From positions 1 through 47,380 of the forward strand of contig CAZMSZ010000008.1 of the NCBI GenBank assembly GCA_964569055.1: a stretch of 47,380 bases of DNA, in the 5' to 3' direction. Below the pieces are notes generated by a model, which saw only the letters and a list, made by a program, of their open reading frames with translations, was not told the origin of the DNA and did not search any database. The number at the start of each line of letters is the position of its first letter. The first letter of the stretch is position 1. Origin of the DNA: JAWLGW01 sp964569055. GTDB taxonomy: Bacteria > Planctomycetota > J058. The translations under genes were made by a program, and so were the position numbers. This document shows positions 6,427-14,569 of this stretch, piece by piece.

Positions 6427-7742
6427 GCCCGCTCGCTCAGCCGGATCGCCAGCCAGATGCAGACGAGCACCGAGACGCCCGCCAGGGCTGCCAGGCCCCA
6501 GAAGTAGGCCGTCATGCGCCGGAGCTGCCGCTGGAGGTCCTGGACCTCCTTCTGCTTGGCGCGGGCCTTCTCCTTCTCGAGCCGCAGGACCTCGGCCATC
6601 TCGACGCTGTCCATGTCGATCCCGCGGCCGGTCTTCTCCTTGAGCTTGACGCTCTCGAGCTCCTTGAACAGCTCCTCGAACTCGGTGTAGCGGTCCGCGG
6701 GGTCCTTGGCGGTCATCTTGTTGATGACCCGCACCAGCGACTCGGGCACGGTCGGGTTGAGGTCGCGCAGGCTCGGCAGCTTCTCGCGGATGTGCGCGCG
6801 CATGATCGTCGAGACCGTGCCGTCGAACGGCGGGGCCTTGGCGAGCATGTGGTAGAGCGTGATCCCGAGCGAGTAGATGTCCGCCCGGAAGTCGACCTCC
6901 TTGCCCATGGCCTGCTCGGGCGAGATGTAGTCGGGCGTGCCGAGCACCGAGCCCTCCTCGGTCACCTCGATCGCGATGTTCGACTTCACGAAGCCGAAGT
7001 CGCCGAGCTTGGCCACGCCGTCGGTGGTCAGCAGGATGTTGGAGGGCTTGATGTCGCAGTGGACGATGTCGAACCGCGAGATGTAGCGGATCCCCCGCAG
7101 GATCTGCAGGGTCATGTCGACCGCGCGCACGACGTCGAGCGGCCCCTCGCGCTCGATCAGCTGCTCGAGGGTCTCGCCCTCGACGTACTCCATCGAGAAG
7201 TAGAGCTTCCAGTCCTCGCGGCCGACGTCGTAGACCTTGATCAGGTTCTGGTGGGAGAGCTTGCCCACCAGCCGGGCCTCGACCAAGAACCGCTGCTTGA
7301 ACTCCTCGTCGTCGAGCCAGCGCTTGTGGAGGATCTTGAGCGCGACCAGGCGGTTCATCGACGTCTGCTTCGCCTTGAGCACGACGCCGAGCCCGCCCTC
7401 CCCGAGCTTGCCGTAGATCTCGTAGCCCTTGATCGACCACTTCCGCTTCTCGTTGTCCTTGCGGAAGCGGCGGTAGGCGAGGCCGAGCGCGGTGGCCTGC
7501 TCGTTGTTGAGGAAGCGCTTCTGGACGGCGAGGTCCTCGAAGCGCATCACCTCGTCGTCGCCCTGGCTGCGGAGGGTGCGGAAGCACTCCTTCACCTGCT
7601 CGCGGCTGAGCAGGCGATTCTTCAGCGCAAGCCTGGCGACGGCGCGGTCCTCGCTCGAGATCTCGCCCACGGGTGTCTGGTCCCCCCACGCCGTTCCCGG
7701 CGCGACGACCGGAGCGCGAAGCGTGTCGATCCTAGTTGACAC
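6423..7742 (-). CDS. Membrane-anchored Hanks-type Ser/Thr protein kinase
   Basis: A 439-aa kinase. Residues 25-95 form a helical N-terminal domain (ARLALKNRLLSREQVKECF and LAVQKRFLNNEQATAL look like two similar helical hairpins), of a kind I associate with planctomycete kinases. The kinase domain at about 105-365 has the Gly loop GEGGLG (114-119), Lys136, H228-C-D230 with N235, DFG (248-250) and SPE (274-276). All catalytic residues are present, but HCD replaces HRD, so it is a non-RD kinase, often not controlled by activation-loop phosphorylation. A coiled coil (385-410) precedes one C-terminal membrane segment (about 412-434). There is no extracellular sensor. GTG 7742 opens the frame; a TAGGAT box inside it (7729-7734) makes the GTG at 7670 a possible alternative start. 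Confidence 0.88.
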   Translation of the reverse strand: MSTRIDTLRAPVVAPGTAWGDQTPVGEISSEDRAVARLALKNRLLSREQVKECFRTLRSQGDDEVMRFEDLAVQKRFLNNEQATALGLAYRRFRKDNEKRKWSIKGYEIYGKLGEGGLGVVLKAKQTSMNRLVALKILHKRWLDDEEFKQRFLVEARLVGKLSHQNLIKVYDVGREDWKLYFSMEYVEGETLEQLIEREGPLDVVRAVDMTLQILRGIRYISRFDIVHCDIKPSNILLTTDGVAKLGDFGFVKSNIAIEVTEEGSVLGTPDYISPEQAMGKEVDFRADIYSLGITLYHMLAKAPPFDGTVSTIMRAHIREKLPSLRDLNPTVPESLVRVINKMTAKDPADRYTEFEELFKELESVKLKEKTGRGIDMDSVEMAEVLRLEKEKARAKQKEVQDLQRQLRRMTAYFWGLAALAGVSVLVCIWLAIRLSERA

Positions 7743-7777
7743 GCTGCGTCGTTGCTAGCCTCCGCGGGCCTCCCGGC

Positions 7778-10087
7778 TCAGTACGCCCGGCGGGGGCGCT
7801 CCGGCTGGGGCCGCGGGACCGGCGTGACCGGCGGGGTCGGCCGCTCGGCGCCGACCCGGAACGTGGCCAGCGCCCGGCTGAAGGCGTCCCAACGGGCCTC
7901 GAACTCGGCCTGCGGCGCGCTGCACGAGAGCGTCCACAGCCGGTCGTCGGCGCGGTAGGTGACCTGGCGAGACCGGCGCCCACCCTGCACGAGCTCGAGC
8001 TCGAGAGCCTCCTGCCCACCCCGGCGGACGACCCCGCTGGCCACCACCTCGAGGTCCGCGGCGACCACGGCGAGCTGCGCCTGCAGCCGCTTTCCGTAGG
8101 TCGTGAGGTCCTCGCCGGCGGGGGCGGGCACCGAGACCACCTGGATCGCCGCCTCACCGGCCTCGTAGCGCGAGAGCCGCACGTCGGCCGGAGCCTCGCT
8201 CGCCGCGGCGGGCGCGAACGCGGCGTCGATCACCGCGGCCGCCTCCCCCCAGCGCGTCGGCTGGACGTGGCCCGGCGCCGGCGGGGCGTCGACCCACAGC
8301 GTGCTCAGCACCTCCTCGAACCGGGCCCGCGCCCGGGCAGGGTCGGCGTCCGACACGCCGACCGCCAGCGCCTGGCCCGGCGAGCCGCGGTCGAGCAGCG
8401 CGAGGTGGCTGCGGGTCGGGATTGAGTCGCCCGGCAGCTGGGCCGTGAACGTGAACTCGTGCCCCTCGAGGCCGCGCGCGGCCAGGGGCGCGTGCTCGAA
8501 CCCCTCGAGCCCCTGCACCCCGTCCTTGATCATGCGCTCGACCTCGCCCACGGCGTCGGCGGGGTCGATCGGGATCACGAACGCGCGCAGGTGCTGGCCG
8601 CGCTCGAGCCCCACGAAGTGGGCGCCGCCCAGGCGCGCCAGCGCCTCGATCGACTCGGCGCGCGGCTCGAACCCCTGCGGGAGGACCAGGGACAGCCGCT
8701 GGTTGCCGAGGTGGACCAGCGCGGCGGGCGCGGCGCTGGCCGAGGAGACCTCGCTCGCCTCGGCCTCCGGCTGGAGCTGCGCCCCCTCGGGGCGGGCCAC
8801 CAGGGCAGGGAGCGGCTCGAGGCGCGACTCCGTGCGGGCGGCCATGAAGCCCTTCAGCACCAGCCGCTCGAGCGCGCCCTCGCCGGCGCCGTCCACCAGC
8901 AGCACGTCCGTCCCGCGGCGCTCGAGGCGCGCGCGGGGGCTGAAGCGGGTGAGCGCCGGGCCGTAGCTGGCCACGAACTCCTCGGCCTCCGCCTCCGAGT
9001 CCCACGTGCTGAGCCACACGACGACGACGTTCCCGCTCGGGTCCTCGAGGCCGACCAGCCGGTCGCCGTCCCACCCGGCGGCGGCGCGCGCGGCCTGGGC
9101 CTTGTTCACGCCCAAGGCGCGCAGCAGCAGCCCCACGTTGAACTCGCCGAGGGTGTTCTCGAACAGCACCTCGGTCCCGTGGCCGAGGATGCGCTCGAAC
9201 CCGGCCGTGGCGAGCAGCAGCTCGGTCGGCTCGTCACGCTCGTAGTAGCGCTCGGGGTGCAGCACCTGCTCGGTCGAGGCCGGCGGGTCGGAGAAGGCGC
9301 GCGTGACCCCCTCCCAGCCGTGCTTGCGCTGCAGGTCCTGCACGAACTCCGCCCCCTGCGTGTAGGGGAACATGAGGTTCTCGAGAATGTACGGGGGGAC
9401 CGCCGCGAGCTTGGCGCCCTCGGGGGTCATCTTCATGAGCATGTCCTGCATGCGGTTGAGCGCGGCGAGGTCCGGCGCGCCGCGCCCCATCTTCTCGAAC
9501 ACGTAGGTCATGCCGACGAGCTGCGCCTCGCCCTCGACGAGCGCCTTGCTCCCGAGCATGCGGTCGGCGTGGTCGCCGAGCAGCTCGTACCAGCGGTCCA
9601 GGCCGAAGTGCTGGTCCTGGAGCGCGTGGTGCAGCTCGTGCGCCATGGCGATCTGGTCGTTCATGTCCTGCGCCGCCGCACCCAGCCCGGCGGCCGGACG
9701 GTCGATCAGGTAGAGCTTCTTCTCGTCGGGCAGGTAGAAGCCGGCGATGTGCTCGCCGAGCAGCGCGAGGTAGCGCGCGCGCAGGTCCTCGTCTTGGGGG
9801 ATCAGGCCGAGCGCCTTGGCGACCCGCTCCTCCTTGAGGACCTCCTCCGCGGGCGCCTCCCGGTCGAAGTCCTCGAGGAGCATCGCCTGGAGCGCGTCGG
9901 CCGTCTGGACGCCGACGTCCACGGGCGCGCGGAACCGCAGCCCCCGCAGCGCCTCGACCTCGCGCTGGATCTCCTCGACCTGCCGCATGACCGGGCGCTC
10001 GCGCGCGGCGTCCTGGGCCGAGGCGGCTCCGGTCACGAGCAACAGGGCGAGCGTCGAGGCCAGGCGGAGAGGCTGCGGGCGGGTCAT
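7778..10087 (-). CDS. Secreted HExxH zinc metalloprotease
   Basis: A 769-aa protein with a clear signal peptide (LASTLALLLVTGAASA, cleavage near residue 24). A gluzincin-like site has H150-E151-L-H-H154 and a downstream VEGEAQ (E185 or E187) as the likely third zinc ligand. The N-terminal 330 residues contain the catalytic part. The remaining 430 residues look like two or three alpha/beta modules of no recognised family, rich in VxxG and charged surface segments. It probably acts in the periplasm or outside the cell. AGGAG lies 6 nt before the ATG. Two adjacent hairpins (10101-10139) lie in the leader. Confidence 0.75.
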   Translation of the reverse strand: MTRPQPLRLASTLALLLVTGAASAQDAARERPVMRQVEEIQREVEALRGLRFRAPVDVGVQTADALQAMLLEDFDREAPAEEVLKEERVAKALGLIPQDEDLRARYLALLGEHIAGFYLPDEKKLYLIDRPAAGLGAAAQDMNDQIAMAHELHHALQDQHFGLDRWYELLGDHADRMLGSKALVEGEAQLVGMTYVFEKMGRGAPDLAALNRMQDMLMKMTPEGAKLAAVPPYILENLMFPYTQGAEFVQDLQRKHGWEGVTRAFSDPPASTEQVLHPERYYERDEPTELLLATAGFERILGHGTEVLFENTLGEFNVGLLLRALGVNKAQAARAAAGWDGDRLVGLEDPSGNVVVVWLSTWDSEAEAEEFVASYGPALTRFSPRARLERRGTDVLLVDGAGEGALERLVLKGFMAARTESRLEPLPALVARPEGAQLQPEAEASEVSSASAAPAALVHLGNQRLSLVLPQGFEPRAESIEALARLGGAHFVGLERGQHLRAFVIPIDPADAVGEVERMIKDGVQGLEGFEHAPLAARGLEGHEFTFTAQLPGDSIPTRSHLALLDRGSPGQALAVGVSDADPARARARFEEVLSTLWVDAPPAPGHVQPTRWGEAAAVIDAAFAPAAASEAPADVRLSRYEAGEAAIQVVSVPAPAGEDLTTYGKRLQAQLAVVAADLEVVASGVVRRGGQEALELELVQGGRRSRQVTYRADDRLWTLSCSAPQAEFEARWDAFSRALATFRVGAERPTPPVTPVPRPQPERPRRAY

Positions 10088-10100
10088 GCGAGCTCCTGGG

Positions 10101-10139
10101 CGTCACGGAGTGACGACGGCCCGCCTGGGGGCGGGCCGT
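10101..10139 (-). other. Two abutting hairpins upstream of the metalloprotease
   Basis: CGTCAC-GGA-GTGACG (10101-10115) directly abuts ACGGCCCGCC-TGGG-GGCGGGCCGT (10116-10139, perfect 10-bp stem). There is no T-run on the minus strand, so a simple intrinsic terminator is less likely than a structured 5' leader or an attenuator between the two genes. Confidence 0.5.
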
Positions 10140-10188
10140 GAATCGACAACCGATACGGGCGAGGCGCGCCGGCGTTGGGGGCGCGCGG

Positions 10189-10755
10189 CTACTGGCTGTA
10201 GGACCGCTGTATGGCGCGCTTGCGCCCGTCCGCCCCCTCGCTGTAGGCGAGCGAGCCGTCGGGCCACAGGTGATACAAGCAGGCGTAGATGTGGCTCGAG
10301 TTGAGGTACTGCCGCTCGTCCTCGTAGTACTTGGCGATCCGCGCCAGCACCTTGCCGATCAGCTCGCGGTCGGCCACCTGCACCGGGTCCGGGCGCGCGC
10401 CGGGGAGCGCGTCGACCACCCAATAGCAGTAGTAGTCGCCCCGGTGCAGGGGGTCGTCCTGCAGGGGCCCCGAGAAGTCCACGCCCGCCGCGTGGTCGTC
10501 CGCGAACAGCAGGTACCACTCCTCGAGCAGCTTGAGCCCCTCCTCCTTGCGCATGGTCATGCCCATGATGACGGCCGCCTGGTAGAGGCGCTTGGGCGCG
10601 CTCGGGTCGGTCTTGGCGTTCTCGCGGTAGTGATCGACGACCTTGGGCAGGAGGGGCCCCGCGAGGACGATCGGGCCTCCGATCGCGACCACGAAGGCGA
10701 GGATCCCGATCTTGGTCTTGAGGTCCTCGCGTTGCTGCTCCGACATCCGACCCAT
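10189..10755 (-). CDS. Small single-pass membrane protein of unknown function
   Basis: A 188-aa protein. One membrane segment lies at about 17-37 (IGILAFVVAIGGPIVLAGPLL), and the rest is predicted soluble and helix-rich (KRLYQAAVIMGMTMRKEEGLKLLEEWYLLF, ELIGKVLARIAKYYEDERQYL). It resembles TPR-type packing, but no repeat is clear enough to call. I chose ATG 10755 because GGAGG precedes it by 6 nt. It sits 79 bp after the cysteine desulfurase gene and 101 bp before the protease, and may be part of the same transcript. No family recognised. Confidence 0.6.
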   Translation of the reverse strand: MGRMSEQQREDLKTKIGILAFVVAIGGPIVLAGPLLPKVVDHYRENAKTDPSAPKRLYQAAVIMGMTMRKEEGLKLLEEWYLLFADDHAAGVDFSGPLQDDPLHRGDYYCYWVVDALPGARPDPVQVADRELIGKVLARIAKYYEDERQYLNSSHIYACLYHLWPDGSLAYSEGADGRKRAIQRSYSQ

Positions 10756-10834
10756 GGATCCCTCCTCACGCCCGCCTGCGACCGCGTCCTCATTCTGCAC
10801 GGATGCGCGCGCCTGACCAGGGCGCGCGAGCTCG

Positions 10835-11968
10835 TCACCCCGCCAGCAGGCGCAGGCGGCGCACGGCCCGAGCGACCGCCTCTGCCACGCGCTCGATCGC
10901 CGCGAGCTCGAGCGGCTCGTCCATGGTCAGTCGCAGCCCGCCGCGCGCGAGCTCGGGGGGGCGGCCGAGGGCCAGCAGGACGGGCGAGGGCGCCCGGTCG
11001 GCGCTGGCGCAGGCCGAGCCGGCCGAGGCCGCGATCCCGGCGGCGTCGAGCGCGACCACCAGCGCCTCGCCCGAGACGCCCGGCACGCACACGCTCAGAT
11101 GCCCGGGCAGCCGCGGCGCGCGCGCGCCGTTCACCACGAGCCCCGGGACCGCGGCCACGAGCGAGGCCTGGAGGGTGTCGCGCGCGGCGGCGAGCGCGGC
11201 CCGGTTCGCGGCGGTGGCGCCCGCCTCGAGCGCGGCTGCGAGCCCGACCGTGAGCGCGGCGCTCGGCGCGGGGCGCGCGGCCGCCTCGCCCAAGACGGGG
11301 CGGCCCGAAGCGGCCAGGACGCCGACGCCCTTCGGGCCGTGCAGCTTGTGCCCGGAGAGCGTGACGAGGTCTGCGCCGAGCGCCTCGGGGCGCACCTCGA
11401 GCCCCCCCGCCGCCCCCTGCACGGCGTCGACGTGCAGCAGCGCGCGGCCGCGCTCGCGGCACACCCGCGCCACCTCGGCGACCGGCTGCACCACCCCGGT
11501 CTCGTGGTTGGCCAGCATGAGCGAGACCAGCGCCGTGTCGGGTCGCAGCCGCCGGGCGAGGTCCTCGGGGTCGACCCGCCCGTCTTCGTCGACCGCCAGC
11601 CACTCCAGCTCGAGCTCCCCGCGCGCCGCGCGCGCGCGCAGGGGCGCCAGCACCGAGGGGTGCTCGGTCGGCTGCGAGATCACGTGGAGCCGCCCGCAGC
11701 CGGGGCGGATCGTGCTCAGCGCCGCGGCGTTGGCCGCGGTCCCGCCGTCGCACAGGCGCAGCCGCTCGGGGGCGACCCCCAGCCGGCGCGCGACCGCCTC
11801 GCGCGCGCGCGCCGCGGCGGCGAGCGCCTCGGGCGCCCGATCGGGCCAGCCGAGGGCCGCGCTCATGGCCTCGAGCACCGCGCGGCTCGGGGCCGTGGTC
11901 GCGGCCGCGTCGAGCAGGAGCCGCGGGCGGTCCTGCTCGGGGAGCGCGAGCGCCGCGCGCTCAGCCAC
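10835..11968 (-). CDS. Cysteine desulfurase-like PLP enzyme (NifS/IscS family), atypical
   Basis: A 377-aa class V aminotransferase-fold enzyme. PLP Lys208 (SGHKLHGPKG), the H103 stacking residue (TEHPSV), N154 (ANHETG) and Cys320 in SAGSAC are all present, so it should form a cysteine persulfide. The usual GGGQE..RSGT loop between the PLP Lys and the C-terminal half is missing; residues 221-240 read directly from RPVLGEAA into SAALTVGLAAAL. It is also somewhat shorter than typical IscS (about 400 aa). The GTG start overlaps the upstream epimerase stop by 8 bp. No IscU or SUF genes adjoin it, so the acceptor is unknown; tRNA thiolation or another sulfur transfer is possible. Confidence 0.75.
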   Translation of the reverse strand: MAERAALALPEQDRPRLLLDAAATTAPSRAVLEAMSAALGWPDRAPEALAAAARAREAVARRLGVAPERLRLCDGGTAANAAALSTIRPGCGRLHVISQPTEHPSVLAPLRARAARGELELEWLAVDEDGRVDPEDLARRLRPDTALVSLMLANHETGVVQPVAEVARVCRERGRALLHVDAVQGAAGGLEVRPEALGADLVTLSGHKLHGPKGVGVLAASGRPVLGEAAARPAPSAALTVGLAAALEAGATAANRAALAAARDTLQASLVAAVPGLVVNGARAPRLPGHLSVCVPGVSGEALVVALDAAGIAASAGSACASADRAPSPVLLALGRPPELARGGLRLTMDEPLELAAIERVAEAVARAVRRLRLLAG

Positions 11969-13139
11969 CCGCGGCCGGCGGCGGCGCTGTGGCCGGCTCC
12001 CGGGCGGGGTCGAGCGCGTCGTCCTCCCGCGGATCGGCGGGCGCGAGCTCGGCCGCCGCGAGGTCGCCGGGCCCGGCCGGGGGAGGGGCGTCGACCGCCT
12101 CCTCGAGCTCGAGCTCCTCGATCGGCTCGGGCAGCGGCACGACCTCGTCGTCGCTCTCCTCGATCCCGCTGATCCCGACGGGCGCCGCGCCGACCCCGCC
12201 CGTCCCGCGCCGCTCCAACAGGTCGAGGAACGCGGCCGCCGCGTCGAAGCGCGGGGTGAAGTAGGCCTCGGTCCGCAGCTTGGTCGGCGCGAGCAGCCCC
12301 GGATCGAGCCAGGCGTCCACCCAGCCGGGCGGGAGCGCGCCGAGCCACCCGAGCCGGAGCCGCCGAGCCAGCCAGGCCAGCGCGCGCAGCGCGGGCGCCG
12401 GCAGGCGGACCAGGCGGCGCTCGCCGAGCTGAGCCACCTGCGTGAGCGTGAGCGCCCCCTCGCTGGCGAGGTTGAACACGCCGATCTGCTCCTGGCGGAG
12501 GAGGCGGTAGATCGCGCGGGTCGCGTCGTCCTCGTGGACGAGCTGCAGCTTGGGGTCGCCGCGCCAGGGTCCGAACAGCACGGGACCCGCGAGCAGCCGT
12601 GAGATCCAGCCGTCGCAGCTCGGCCCGACGACCGCGCAGGGCCGCACGATCTGGAGGCACACGTCGGGGTGGTCCTTGGCGAAGTCGAAGCACAGCTCCT
12701 CGACCCGCAGCCGGCTCCACCCGTACGGGAAGGAGCGGGAGGCGCGCAGCGGGCTCGCCTCGAAGGCCAGGCCGCCGGCCTGGCCGCTGCCGTAGACGGT
12801 CCCGCTCGAGACCATGCACACCGAGCGCACGCCCGCCGCGCCGCACGCCGAGAGGAAGTTGCGAGCGCCCACCACGTCCGCCGGGTCGCCGCCCTCGGGG
12901 GCGGCCTCGCCCGGCCCCCACGCGAGGTGGACCGCGGCGTCCACCTGCTGCTCCGCGAACAGGTGGGCGAAGGGCTCGGTCACGTCGTGGTGGACGAACA
13001 CGAGCTTGCGCGCCTCGATCGGCGGCGGCGGCGCCACGTCGAGGCCGACGATCCGGCTGACCTCGGGGTCGACCTCGAGCTGCATCAGCAAGTTGCGGCC
13101 GAGGCCGCCCGAGACCCCGGTGAGGGCGACGACGCTCAC
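11961..13139 (-). CDS. NAD-dependent epimerase/dehydratase (extended SDR) with acidic tail
   Basis: A 392-aa protein. The N-terminal Rossmann fold has GVSGGLG (8-14), an acidic residue for NAD ribose (GLD34), a Ser-rich active-site strand (VSSGTVYG) and Y139-G-W-S-R143, where extended SDRs have YxxxK; the Lys is replaced by Arg. RPCAVVGP and a substrate-binding C-terminal half follow to about 315. The last 75 residues are acidic, Pro/Ala-rich and probably disordered. It may be a nucleotide-sugar epimerase or a non-catalytic NAD-binding relative. The GTG start is 4 bp after the stop of the small upstream gene, which suggests coupling. Confidence 0.75.
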   Translation of the reverse strand: MSVVALTGVSGGLGRNLLMQLEVDPEVSRIVGLDVAPPPPIEARKLVFVHHDVTEPFAHLFAEQQVDAAVHLAWGPGEAAPEGGDPADVVGARNFLSACGAAGVRSVCMVSSGTVYGSGQAGGLAFEASPLRASRSFPYGWSRLRVEELCFDFAKDHPDVCLQIVRPCAVVGPSCDGWISRLLAGPVLFGPWRGDPKLQLVHEDDATRAIYRLLRQEQIGVFNLASEGALTLTQVAQLGERRLVRLPAPALRALAWLARRLRLGWLGALPPGWVDAWLDPGLLAPTKLRTEAYFTPRFDAAAAFLDLLERRGTGGVGAAPVGISGIEESDDEVVPLPEPIEELELEEAVDAPPPAGPGDLAAAELAPADPREDDALDPAREPATAPPPAAGG

Positions 13140-13143
13140 GGGG

Positions 13144-13470
13144 CTACCGCGGGCGCGGCGGGATGCTCCCCGGCACGGACTCGACCTCGCGCTCGTCCCC
13201 CGTCTCGGGGTCCGCCACGATGTGCCGCCGCTCCACGGTGTCGCCGCGCGTCGGGGGCGCGTCGACGGCGCCGCCGCGCACCCACTCCACGAACCGGAGG
13301 CTGGAGTCGGCGTCCGCCGCGTACTCCTCGCGGATCAGCTCGACAGCCTCCTCCACCGGCTTGGTGCCGCAGAGCATCTTGTGGCGCGCCGACACGGCCT
13401 GACGCAGCTCGTGCACGCTGAAGGCGTGCTCGCGCCGAGGCTTGGGGAGCTCGGGGGGTTGGTCACTCAC
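13144..13470 (-). CDS. Small hypothetical protein
   Basis: A 108-aa protein, not recognised. A helical segment at 15-60 (FSVHELRQAVSARHKML, EEAVELIREEY) is followed by a Pro-rich, beta-prone tail. It has a GTG start with a TAAGAT box 7 nt before it, consistent with a leaderless transcript, and heads the minus-strand operon with the epimerase and desulfurase. Confidence 0.55.
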   Translation of the reverse strand: MSDQPPELPKPRREHAFSVHELRQAVSARHKMLCGTKPVEEAVELIREEYAADADSSLRFVEWVRGGAVDAPPTRGDTVERRHIVADPETGDEREVESVPGSIPPRPR

Positions 13471-13477
13471 GCGCCGG

Positions 13478-13483
13478 ATCTTA
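13478..13483 (-). promoter_or_regulatory. -10-like box TAAGAT, leaderless spacing
   Basis: GGTAAGAT on the minus strand, with 7 nt to the GTG at 13470. Confidence 0.45.
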
Positions 13484-13496
13484 CCGCGGAGGGCAG

Positions 13497-13525
13497 CCGG
13501 AGGGGCGGGCCCGTGAGCCCTCCGG
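13497..13525 (-). terminator. Hairpin, possible part of a tandem terminator
   Basis: CCGGAGGG and CCCTCCGG form a perfect 8-bp stem with a 13-nt loop, next to a second hairpin. It lies downstream of the minus-strand STAS operon and upstream of the next minus-strand promoter. It could also be an operator for that promoter. Confidence 0.4.
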
Positions 13526-13533
13526 AAACAGAG

Positions 13534-13558
13534 GTGGCACCCGCAAGTGGGGTGCCAC
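13534..13558 (-). terminator. Probable intrinsic terminator of the STAS operon
   Basis: GTGGCACCC and GGGTGCCAC form a perfect 9-bp stem with a 7-nt loop. On the minus strand it is followed by CTCTGTTT, the only T-rich tail nearby, which suits the end of the UppS-CdsA-PhoH-YbeY-STAS transcript. Confidence 0.5.
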
Positions 13559-13826
13559 GCTCCGTGGTGTGTTCATACCGAAAAAGGGGGAAAGTGGGGA
13601 AAACGGTAGGCGCACACCTCTTGGGTCGTTCGGGGAACGTTCGTTCCCGTCGTCACCTCCAGGACTGTAGCCGCACCCCTCACCGGCGTCAAGGGAAGCC
13701 ACCCGAGCGGGAGGGTTAATGCGTTGCGCGCCAATGACTTATGGCCTTCGCCTGCGATCCGCGCCCGGCTCGAACGCGGCGAGTTGCCGGGTTCTTGGCA
13801 GGGGCAGCCGGCTCGACGCGAGCGCT

Positions 13827-14555
13827 TCAGGGGCGATACGAGGCGACCGCTTCGCTGCGCGACTCGAACACCTCGAACAGGCGGTGGAGGCCCAGCATGG
13901 TGATCACGGTCCGCGCGATGTCGCGCATGTTGCAGAGGCGGATGTCGCCCCCCTGCGCGCGCGCCTTGCTCACGTACGAGATGAACACCCCCATCCCGTT
14001 GGACGAGATGTAGGTGAGCTCGGCGCAGTCGATCACGATCCGCGCCCGGCCCTGGGCGAGGAGGTCGCCCAGGGTCCGATCGAGGCTCTCGATCGTGTGG
14101 CGGTCCACGAACCCGTACAGCCCGACCACCGCGACCCCGCCGTCGTCCTCCTGCGTGATCCGGAGCTTCTCGCCGTCGGCCGGCCGGCCGGCCGCGTCCG
14201 CGGCCTCGGCGAACTCGGCCACGGCGGCGGCCTCGCTCTCCTTGACCACGAGCAGCTTGCCCAGGCCGAGCACCGACAGGACGCTGCGCACCTCGTCGCG
14301 CATGTTGCAGAACTTGATGTCGCCGCCTTGCTTGCGGACCTTGATCAGGTGCGAGAGGAAGATCCCCATCCCGTCGCTCGAGAGCGCCGTCAGCCCGCCG
14401 CAGTCGACCACGACCCGCAGCCGCCCGCGCTCGGCGAGCTCCTGCATGCGCCGCTCGAGCTGGCCCGTGGTGCTCTTGTCGAGCGTCCCTCGCAGCGCCA
14501 GCACGGTGACGCCCTCTTCGGCGCGCTCCCGGCTCTCGATCACCAGCTCGGCCAT
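13827..14555 (-). CDS. Tandem STAS-domain protein (anti-sigma antagonist-like)
   Basis: A 242-aa protein of two STAS domains in a row (about 1-110 and 130-242). Each has the SpoIIAA-like pattern: ALRGTLD / GLYGFVD strand, VVVDCGGLTALSSDGMG / IVIDCAELTYISSNGMG, and a later FCNMRDEVRSVLSVLGL / LCNMRDIARTVITMLGL. The Ser aligned with the phosphoacceptor of SpoIIAA and RsbV is kept in both (SSDG, SSNG). It may act in partner switching with a kinase or phosphatase; the FHA/SpoIIE-like protein at 20501-21727 is a candidate partner (inference). It is 11 bp after YbeY and has its own TAGGAT box 8 nt before the ATG. Confidence 0.82.
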   Translation of the reverse strand: MAELVIESRERAEEGVTVLALRGTLDKSTTGQLERRMQELAERGRLRVVVDCGGLTALSSDGMGIFLSHLIKVRKQGGDIKFCNMRDEVRSVLSVLGLGKLLVVKESEAAAVAEFAEAADAAGRPADGEKLRITQEDDGGVAVVGLYGFVDRHTIESLDRTLGDLLAQGRARIVIDCAELTYISSNGMGVFISYVSKARAQGGDIRLCNMRDIARTVITMLGLHRLFEVFESRSEAVASYRP

Positions 14556-14563
14556 CGGGGTCG

Positions 14564-14569
14564 ATCCTA
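14564..14569 (-). promoter_or_regulatory. -10-like box TAGGAT, leaderless spacing
   Basis: TAGGAT on the minus strand, 8 nt before the STAS ATG and overlapping the last codons of YbeY. It suggests an internal promoter within the operon. Confidence 0.4.

Larger units (their letters stand above)
13471..13826. other. Intergenic region between STAS and the small hypothetical gene
   Basis: This 356-bp gap has no convincing gene. It holds the promoter box at 13478, the hairpins at 13497-13558, a purine-rich stretch near 13580-13605, and the inverted repeat GGGAACG-TT-CGTTCCC (13633-13648). Inside the last lies GAAC-N4-GTTC (13635-13646), which looks like an SOS-type operator. The 13740-13826 part shows nothing further that I can name. 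Confidence 0.45.

Noticed and set aside
13481..13702. A 73-codon minus-strand frame in the STAS intergenic region
   Set aside because: It crosses two strong hairpins and the palindrome, is Pro/Arg-rich and has no ribosome site.
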